Below are positions 52,146-61,540 of a stretch of DNA of 64,000 bases, one piece after another; the stretch's first letter is position 1; each line of letters opens with the position of its first letter. Where the stretch lies: contig OY848925.1 of the NCBI GenBank assembly GCA_963693285.1, forward strand, positions 2,768,932 through 2,832,931, written 5' to 3'. Under the pieces are notes generated by a model that saw only the letters and a program-made list of their open reading frames with translations, had not been told where the DNA came from and ran no database searches. The DNA comes from Xestospongia muta (Eukaryota > Porifera > Demospongiae > Haplosclerida > Petrosiidae). Made by a program: the position numbers and the translations under genes.

Positions 52146-53885
52146 TTTTAGAGTTTTAACCTATTTAGACTACTTTATTTGTATATTTAAGACAGATGAA
52201 CTTACTAAACTCTTTAGATCAGCTTATTTAACCAGTTTTCACAGTTAATTTCAAATCTTTTTAACTTTCAAAAAGCTCTAATCTCTTTATTTTAGAGTTT
52301 TAACCTATTTAGACTACATTATTAGTTTATTTAAGACAGATAAACTTACTAAACTCTTTAGATCAGCTTATTTAACCAGTTTTCACAGTTAATTTCTAAT
52401 CTTTTTTAACTTTCAAAAAGCTCTAAACTCTTTATTTTAGTGTTTTAACCTATTTAGACTACTTTATTAGTATATTTAAGACAGATAGACTTACTAAACT
52501 CTTTAGATCAGCTTATTTAACCAGTTTTCAAAGTTAATTTCTAATCTTTTTTAATTTCAAAAAGCTCTAAACTCTTTATTTTAGAGTTTTAACCTATTTT
52601 GAGTACTTTATTGGTATATTTAAGAGAGATAAACTTACTAAACTATTTAGATCGGCTTATTTAAGTTGTTTTCACAGTTAATTTCTAGTCTTTTTTAACT
52701 TTTGAAAAGCTCTAAACTCTTTATTTTAGAGTTTTAACCTATTTATACTACTTTATTAGTATATTTAAGACAGATAAACTTGCTAAACTGTTTAGATCCT
52801 ATTATTTAACCAGTTTTCACAGTTAATTTCTAATCTTTTTTAACTTTCAAAAAGCTCTAAACTCTTTATTTTAGATTTTTAACCTATTTAGACTACTTTA
52901 TTAGTATATTTAAGAGTGATAAACTTACTAAACTCTTTAGAACCGCTTATTTAACCAGTTTTCACAGTTAATTTCTAATCTTTTTTAACTTTCAAAAAGC
53001 TCTAAACACTTTATTTTAGAGTTTTAACCTATTTAGACTACTTTATTAGTATATTTAAGACAGATAAACTTACTAAACTCTTTAGATCCGCTTATTTAAC
53101 CAGTTTTCACAGTTAATTTCTAATCTTTTTTAACTTTCAAAAACCTCTAATCACTTTATTTTAGAGTTTTAACCTATTTAGACTACTTTATTAGTATATT
53201 TAAGACAGATAAACTTACTAAACTCTTTAGATCAGCTTATTTAACCAGTTTTCACAGTTAATTTCTAATCTTTTTTAACTTTCAAAAAGCTCTAAACTCT
53301 TTATTTTAGAGTTTTAAACTATTTAGACTACTTTATTAGTATATCTAAGACAGATAAACTTACTAAACTCTTTAGATCCGATTATTTAACCAGTTTTCAC
53401 AGTTAATTTCTAATCTTTTTTAACTTTCAAAAAGCTCTAAACTCTTTATTTTAGAGTTTTAACCTATTTAGACTACTTTATTAGTATATTTAAACAGATA
53501 AATTTACTAAACTCTTGAAGTCAGCTTATTTAACCAGTTTTCACAGTTAATTTCTAATCTTTTTTAACTTTCAAAATGCTCTAATCGCTTTATTTTAGAG
53601 TTTTAAACTATTTAGACTACTTTATTAGTAAATTTAAGACAGATAAACTTACTAAACTCTTTAGATCAGCTTATTTAACCTGTTTTCACAGTTAATTTCT
53701 AATCTTTTTTAACTTTCAAAAAGCTCTAAACTCTTTATTTTAGAGTTTTAACCTATTTAGACTACTTTATTAGTATAGTTAAGACAGATAAACTTACTAA
53801 ACTCTTTAGATCCGCTTATTTAATCAGTTTTCACAGTTAATTTCTAATCTTTTTTAACTTTCAAAAAGCTCTAAACTCTTTATTT

Positions 53886-54502
53886 TAGAGGTTTAACTAC
53901 TTAGACTACTTTATTAGTATCTTTAACACAGATAAACTTACTAAACTCTTTAGATCAGCTTATTTAACTAGTTTTCACAATTAATTTCTAATCTTTTTTA
54001 ACTTTCAAAAAGCTCTAACCTCTTTATTTTAGAGTTTTAACCTATTTAGACTACTTTATTAGTGTATTGAGGACAGATAAAATTACTAAACTCTTTAGAT
54101 CAGCTTATTTAACCAGTTTTCACAGTTAATTTCTAATTTCTTTAACTTTCAAAAAGCTCTAATCTCTTTATTTTAGAGTTTTGACCTATTTCAAAAACCT
54201 CTACACTCTTTATTTTAGAGTTTTAACCTTTTTATACTGCTTTATTATTATATTTAAGACAGACAAACTTACTAAACTCCTTAGATCAGCTTATTTAAAC
54301 AGTTTTCACAGTTAATTTCTAATCTTTTTTAACTTTCAAAAAGCTCTAATCACTTTATTTTAGAGTTTTAACCTATTTAGACTACTTTATTAGTATATTT
54401 AAGACAGATAAACTTACTAAACTCTTTAGATCAGATTATTTAACCAGTTATCACAGTTAATTTCTAATCTTTTTAACTTTCAAAAAGCTCTAAACTCTTT
54501 AT
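53886..54502. repeat. 764-bp-offset duplication, copy 1 (includes a mini-monomer)
   Basis: GTTTAACTAC at 53,891 recurs at 54,655 (offset 764). Shared markers are GTATCTTTAACAC, CACAATTAATTTC, TTGAGGACAG, the 42-bp mini-monomer, TATACTGC and CAGTTATCACAG. The 764-bp offset is not a multiple of 145 because it includes the 42-bp unit. A GAGTAC monomer (54,503 to about 54,647) separates the copies. Confidence 0.85.
54171..54212 (+). repeat. 42-bp mini-monomer 2
   Basis: Same join and same G at position 13 (TTTTGACC), with private changes AAAAACCTC and CTACACTC. It lies in copy 1 of the 764-bp-offset pair. Confidence 0.93.
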
Positions 54503-54647
54503 TTTAGAGTTTTAACCTATTTTGAGTACTTTATTAGGGTATTTATGAGAGATAAACTTACTAAACTCTTTAGATCCGCTTATTTAACTAGTTTTTACAG
54601 TTAATTTCTAATCTTTTTTAACTTTCAAAAAGCTCTAAACTCTTTGT

Positions 54648-55270
54648 TTGAGAGGTTTAACTACTTAGACTACTTTATTAGTATCTTTAACACAGATAAA
54701 CTTACTAAACTCTTTAGATCAGCTTATTTAACTAGTTTTCACAATTAATTTCTAATCTTTTTTAACTTTCAAAAAGCTCTAAACTCTTTATTTTAGAGTT
54801 TTAACCTATTTAGACTACTTTATTAGTGTATTGAGGACAGATAAAATTACTAAACTCTTTAGATCAGTTTATTTAACCAGTTTTCACAGTTAATTTCTAA
54901 TTTTTTTAACTTTCAAAAAGCTCTAATCTCTTTATTTTAGAGTTTTGACCTATTTCAAAATGCTCTACACTCTTTATTTTAGAGTTTTAACCTACTTATA
55001 CTGCTTTATTATTATATTTAAGACAGATAAACTTACTAAACTCCTTAGATCAGCTTATTTAAACAGTTTTCACAGTTAATTTCTAATCTTTTTTAACTTT
55101 CAAAAAGCTCTAATCACTTTATTTTAGAGTTTTAACCTATTTAGACTACTTTATTAGTATATTTAAGACAGATAAACTTACTAAACTCTTTAGATCAGAT
55201 TATTTAACCAGTTATCACAGTTAATTTCTAATCTTTTTAACTTTCAAAAAGCTCTAAACTCTTTATTTTA
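54648..55270. repeat. 764-bp-offset duplication, copy 2 (includes a mini-monomer)
   Basis: Second copy. It begins in a monomer whose first bases are altered (TTTGTTTGAGAGG). It ends after the CAGTTATCACAG monomer, where the array moves to a CACAGCTTTATTAG unit. Differences include CAGTTTATT near 54,864 and CCTACTTATAC near 54,991. Confidence 0.83.
54935..54976 (+). repeat. 42-bp mini-monomer 3
   Basis: Same join and position-13 G. It shares CTACACTC with mini-monomer 2, consistent with their being duplicates, and has AAAATGCTC. Confidence 0.93.
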
Positions 55271-56569
55271 GAGTTTTAACCTATTTACACAGCTTTATTA
55301 GTATATTTAAGACAGAAAAACTTACTGAAATCTTTAGATCACCTTATTTAACCAATTTTCACAGTATATTTCTAATCCTTTTTAACTTTCAAAAAGCTCT
55401 AAACTCTTTATTTTAGAGTTTTAACCTATTTAGACTACTTTATTAGGATATTTAAGACAGATAAACTTACTAAACTCTTTAGATCAGCTTATTTAACCAG
55501 TTTTCACAGTTAATTTCTAATCTTTTTTAACTTTCAAAAGCTCTAAACTCTTTATTTTAGAGTTTTAACCTATTTAGACTACTTTGTTAGTATATTTAAG
55601 ACAGATAAAATTACTAAACTCTTTAGATCAGCTTATTTAACCAGTTTTCACAGTTAATTTTTAATTTTTTTTAACTTTCAAAAAGCTCTAAACTCTTTAT
55701 TTTAGAGTTTTAACCTATTTTGAGTACTTTATTAGTATATTTAAGAGAGATAAACTTACTAAACTATTTAGATCCGCTTACTTAACTAGTTTTCACAGTT
55801 AATTTCTAATCTTTTTTAACTTTCAAAAAGCTCTAAACTCTTTATTTTAGAGTTTTAACCTATTTAGACTACTTTATTAGTATATTTAAGACAGATAAAC
55901 TTACTAAACTCTTTAGATCAGCTTATTTAACCAGTTTTCACAGTTAATTTCTAATCTTTTTTAACTTTCAAAAAGCTCTAAACTCTTTATTTTAGAGTTT
56001 TAACCTATTTAGACTACTTTATTAGTATATTTAAGACAGATAAACTTACTAAACTCTTTAGATCACCTTATTTAACCTGTTTTCACAGTTAATTTCTAAA
56101 TTTTTTTAACTTTCAAAAAGCTCTAAACTCTTTATTTTAGAGTTTTAACCTATTTAGACTACTTTATTAGTATATTTAAGACAGAAAAACTTACTAAACT
56201 CTTTAGATTAGCTTATTTAACCACTTTTCACAGTTAATTTCTAAATTTTTTTAACTTTCAAAAAGCTCTAAACTCTTTATTTTAGAGTTTTAACCTATTT
56301 AGACTACTTTATTAGTATATTTAAGAGAGATAAACTTACTAAACTCTTTAGATCAGCTTATTTAACCAGTTTTCACAATTAATTTCTAATCTTTTTAAAC
56401 TTTCAAAAAGCTCTAAACTCTTTATTTTAGAGTTTTAACCTATTTAGACTACTTTATTAGTGTATTTAGGACAGATAAAATTACTAAACTCTTTAAATCA
56501 GCTTATTTAACCAGTTTTCACAGTTAATTTCTAATCTTTTTTAACTTTCATAAAGCACTAAACTCTTTA

Positions 56570-56611
56570 TTTTAGAGTTTTGACCTATTTCAAAAAGCTC
56601 TAAACTCTTTA
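56570..56611 (+). repeat. 42-bp mini-monomer 4
   Basis: Same join and position-13 G, otherwise consensus (CAAAAAGCTCTAAACTC). The preceding monomer has CATAAAGCAC, and the following one has TTTTAAACTATTTAG. Confidence 0.93.
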
Positions 56612-58200
56612 TTTTAGAGTTTTAAACTATTTAGACTACTTTATTATTATATTTAAGACAGATAAACTTACTAAACTCGTTATATCCGCTTATTTAACCA
56701 GTTTTCACAGTTAATTTCTAATTTTTTAACTTTCAAAAAGCTCTAATCACTTTATTTTAGAGTTTTAACCTATTTAGACTACTTTATTAGTATATTTAAG
56801 ACAGATAAACTTACTAAACCCTTTAGATCAGCTTATTTAACTAGTTTTCACAGTTAATTTCTAACCTTTTTTAACTTTCAAAAAGCTCTAAACTCTTTAT
56901 TTTAGAGTGTTAACCTATTTACACTACTTTATTAGTATATTTAAGACAGATAAACTTACTGAACTCTTTAGATCAGCTTATTTAACCAATTTTCACAGTT
57001 AATTTCTAAACCTTTTTAACTTTCAAAAAGCTCTAAACTCTTTATTTTAGAGTTTTAACCTATTTAGACTACTTTATTAGTATATTTAAGACAGATAAAC
57101 TTGCTAAACTCTTTAGATCAGCTTATTTAACCAGTTTTCACAGTTAATTTCTAATCTTTTTAACTTTCAAAAAGCCCTAAATTCTTTATTTTAGAGTTTT
57201 AACCTATTTAGACTACTTTATTAGTATATTTAAGACAGATAAACTTACTAAACTCTTTAGATCAGCTTATTTAACCAGTTTTCACAGTTAATTTCTAATT
57301 TTTTTTAACTTTCAAAAAGCTCTAAACTCTTTATTTTAGAGTTTTAACCTATTTAGACTACTTTATTAGTATATTTAAGAGAGATAAACAAACTAAACTA
57401 TTTAGATCCGCTTATTTAACCAGTTTTCACAGTTAATTTCTAATCTCTTTTAACTTTTGAAAAGCTCTAAACTCTTTATTTTAGAGTTTTAACCTATTTA
57501 GACTAGTTTATTAGTATATTTAAGATAGACAAACTTACTAAACTCTTTAGATCAGCTTATTTAACCAGTTTTCACAGTTAATTTCTAATCTTTTTAAACT
57601 TTCAAACAGCTCTAAACTCTTTATTTTAGAGTTTTAACCAATTTAGACTACTTTATTCCTATATTTAAGACAGATAAACTTACTAAACTCTTTAGATCAG
57701 CTTATTTAACCAGTTTTCACAGTTAATTTCTAATCTTTTTTAACTTTCAAAAAGCTCTAAACACTTTCTTTTAGAGTTTTAACCTATTTAGACTACTTTA
57801 TTAGTATATTTAAGACAGATAAACTTACTAAACTCTTTAGATCAGCTTTTTAACCAGTTTTCATAGTTAATTTCTAATCTTTTTTACGTTTCAAAAAGCT
57901 CTAAACTCTTTATTTTAGAGTTTTAACCTATTTAGACTACTTTATTAGTATATTTAAGACAGAAAAACTTATTAAAGTCCTTAAATCTGCTTATTTAACC
58001 AGTTTTTACAGTTAATTTCTAATCTTTTTTAACTTTCAAAAAGCTCTAAATTCTTTATTTTAGAGTTTTATCCTATTGAGACTAGTTTAATAGTATATTT
58101 AAGACAGATAAACTTACTAAACTCTTTAGATCAGCTTATTTAACCAGTTTTTACAGTTAATTTCTAATCTTTTTTAACTTACAAAAAGCTCTAAACTCTT

Positions 58201-60259
58201 TATTTTAGAGTTTTAACCTATTTAGACTACTTTATTCCTATATTTAAGACAGAATAACTTACTAAACTTTTTAGATCAGCTTATTTAACCAGTTTTCACC
58301 GTTAATTTCTAATTTTTTTAACTTTCAAAGAGCTCTAAACTCTTTATTTTAGAGTTTTAACCTATTTAGACTACTTTATTAGTATATTTAAGACAGATAA
58401 ACTTACTAAACTCTTTAGATCAGCTTATTTAACCAGTTTTCACAGTTAATTTCTAATCTTTTTTAACTTTCAAAAAGCTCTAAACTCTTTATTTTAGAGT
58501 TTTAACCTATTTAGACTACTTTATTAGTATATTTAAGTCAGATAACCTTACTAAACTCTTTAGATCAGCTTATTTAACCAGTTTTCACAGTTAATTTCTA
58601 ATCTTTTTTAACTTTCAAACAGCTCTAAACTCTTTATTTTAGAGTTTTAACCTATTTACACTACTTTATTAGTATATTTAAGACAGATAAACTTACTAAA
58701 CTCTTTAGATCCGCTTATTTAACCAGTTTTCACAATTAATTTCTAATCTTTTTTAACTTTCAAAAAGCTCTAAACACTTTCCTTTAGAGTTTTCACCTCT
58801 TTAGACTACTTTATTAGTATATTTATGACAGATAAACTTACTAAACTCTTTAGATCACCTTATTTAACCAGTTTTCATAGTTAATTTCTAATCTTTTTTA
58901 CCTTTCAAAAAGGTCTAAACTCTTTATTTTAGAGTTTTAACCTATTTAGACTACTTTATTAGTATATTTAAGTCAGATAACCTTTCTAAACTCTTTAGAT
59001 CAGCTTATTTAACCAGTTTTCACAGTTAATTTCTAATCTTTTTTAACTTTCAAACAGCTCTTAACTCTTTATTTTAGAGTTTTAACCTATTTACACTACT
59101 TTATTAGTATATTTAAGACAGATAAACTTACTACACTCTTTAGATCCGCTTATTTAACAAGTTTTCACAATTAATTTCTAATCTTTTTTAACTTTCAAAA
59201 AGCTCTAAACACTTTCCTTTAGAGTTTTAACATATTTAGACTACTTTATTAGTATATTTAAGACAGATAAACTTACTAAACTCTTTAGATCAGCTTATTT
59301 AACCAGTTTTCATAGTTAATTTCTAATCTTTTTTACCTTTCAAAAAGCTCTAAACTCTTTATTTTAGAGTTTTAACCTATTTAGACTACTTTATTAGTAT
59401 ATTTAAGACAGAAAAACTTATTAAAGTCCTTAGATCTGCTTATTTAACCAGTTTTTACAGTTAATTTGTAATCTTTTTTAACTTTCAAAAAGCTCTAAAC
59501 TCTTTATTTTAGAGTTTTAACCTATTTACACTACTTTAATAGTATATTTAAGACAGATAAACTTACTAAACTCTTTAGATCAGCTTATTTAACCAGTTTT
59601 CACAGTTAATTTCTAATGTTTTTTAACTTTCAAAAAGCTCTAAACTCTTTATTTTAGAGTTTTAACCTATTTAGACTACTTTATTAGTATATTTAAGACA
59701 GATAAACTTACTAAACTCTTTAGATCAGCTTATTTAAGCATTTTTCACTTTTAATTTCTAATCTTTTTTAACTTTCAAAAAGCTCTAAACTCTTTATTTT
59801 AGAGTTTTAATCTATTTAGACTACTTTATTAGTATATTTAAGATAGATAAACTTACTAAGCTCTTTAGATCAGCATATTTAACCAGTTTTCACAGTTAAT
59901 TTCGAATCTTTTTTAACTGTCATAGCGCTCTAATCACTTTATTTTAGAGTTTTAACCTATTTAGACTACTTTATTACTATATTTAAGACAGATAAACTTA
60001 CTAAACTCTTTAGATCAGCTTATTTAACCAGTTTTCACAGTTAATTTCTAAACTTTTTTAACTTTCAAAAAGCTCTAATCACTTTATTTTTGAGTTTTAA
60101 CCTATTTAGACTACTTTATTAGTATATTTAAGAAAGATAAACTTACTAAACTCTTTAGATCAGCTTATTTAACCATTTTTTACAGTTAATTTCTAATCTT
60201 TTTTAACTTACAAAAAGCTCTAAACTCTTTATTTTAGAGTTTTAACCTATTTAGACTAC
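58201..60259. repeat. 2,029-bp-offset duplication, copy 1 (with an internal 434-bp pair)
   Basis: TTTATTCCTA at 58,231 recurs at 60,260 (offset 2,029), while GAAAAACTTATT at 59,411 recurs at 61,006 (offset 1,595). The 434-bp difference is a three-monomer internal duplication: AAGTCAGATAACC at about 58,537 and 58,970, each followed by a TTTACACTAC monomer and a CCTTTAGAG monomer. Rare markers are ACTGTCATAGCGCTC (about 59,917) and CACTTTTAATTTC. Confidence 0.87.
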
Positions 60260-61540
60260 TTTATTCCTATATTTAAGACAGAATAACTTACTAAACTTTT
60301 TAGATCAGCTTATTTAACCAGTTTTCACCGTTAATTTCTAATTTTTTTTAACTTTCAAAGAGCTCTAAACTCTTTATTTTAGAGTTTTAACCTATTTAGA
60401 CTACTTTATTAGTATATTTAAGACAGATAAACTTACTAAACTCTTTAGATCAGCTTATTTAACCAGTTTTCACAGTTAATTTCTAATCTTTTTTAACTTT
60501 CAAAAAGCTCTAAACTCTTTATTTTAGAGTTTTAACCTATTTAGACTACTTTATTAGTATATTTAAGTCAGATAACCTTACTAAACTCTTTAGATCAGCT
60601 TATTTAACCAGTTTTCACAGTTAATTTCTAATCTTTTTTAACTTTCAAACAGCTCTAAACTCTTTATTTTAGAGTTTTAACCTATTTACATTACTTTATT
60701 AGTATATTTAAGACAGATAAACTTACTAAACTCTTTAGATCCGCTTATTTAACCAGTTTTCACAATTAATTTCTAATCTTTTTTAACTTTCAAAAAGCTC
60801 TAAACACTTTCCTTTAGAGTTTTCACCTATTTAGACTACTTTATTAGTATATTTAAGACAGATAAACTTACTAAACTCTTTAGATCACCTTATTTAACCA
60901 GTTTTCATAGTTAATTTCTAATCTTTTTTACCTTTCAAAAAGCTCTAAACTCTTTATTTTAGAGTTTTAACCTATTTAGACTACTTTATTAGTATATTTA
61001 AGACAGAAAAACTTATTAAAGTCCTTAGATCTGCTTATTTAACCAGTTTTTACAGTTAATTTGTAATCTTTTTTAACTTTCAAAAAGCTCTAAACTCTTT
61101 ATTTTAGAGTTTTAACCTATTTACACTACTTTAATAGTATATTTAAGACAGATAAACTTACTAAACTCTTTAGATCAGCTTATTTAACCAGTTTTCACAG
61201 TTAATTTCTAATGTTTTTTAACTTTCAAAAAGCTCTAAACTCTATTTTAGAGTTTTAACCTATTTAGACTACTTTATTAGTATATTTAAGACAGATAAAC
61301 TTACTAAACTCTTTAGATCAGCTTATTTAAGCATTTTTCACTTTTAATTTCTAATCTTTTTTAACTTTCAAAAAGCTCTAAACTCTTTATTTTAGAGTTT
61401 TAATCTATTTAGACTACTTTATTAGTATATTTAAGATAGATAAACTTACTAAGCTCTTTAGATCAGCATATTTAACCAGTTTTCACAGTTAATTTCGAAT
61501 CTTTTTTAACTGTCATAGCGCTCTAATCACTTTATTTTAG
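60260..61540. repeat. 2,029-bp-offset duplication, copy 2
   Basis: Carries a single set of the AAGTCAG / TTTACA / CCTTTAGAG trio, the GAAAAACTTATT monomer (61,006), and the ACTGTCATAGCGCTC monomer near 61,510. A four-base loss (AAACTCTATTTTAGAG, about 61,236) is private to this copy. Confidence 0.87.

Larger units (their letters stand above)
52104..58200. repeat. Heterogeneous right-hand block with mini-monomers
   Basis: About 43 units with many private substitutions and little clean HOR order, apart from the 764-bp offset pair. It holds all four 42-bp mini-monomers of the window. Variants such as CACAATTAATTTC, TTAGTGTATTGAGG and TAAATTTTTTTAAC recur locally. No gene or foreign insert. Confidence 0.85.
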
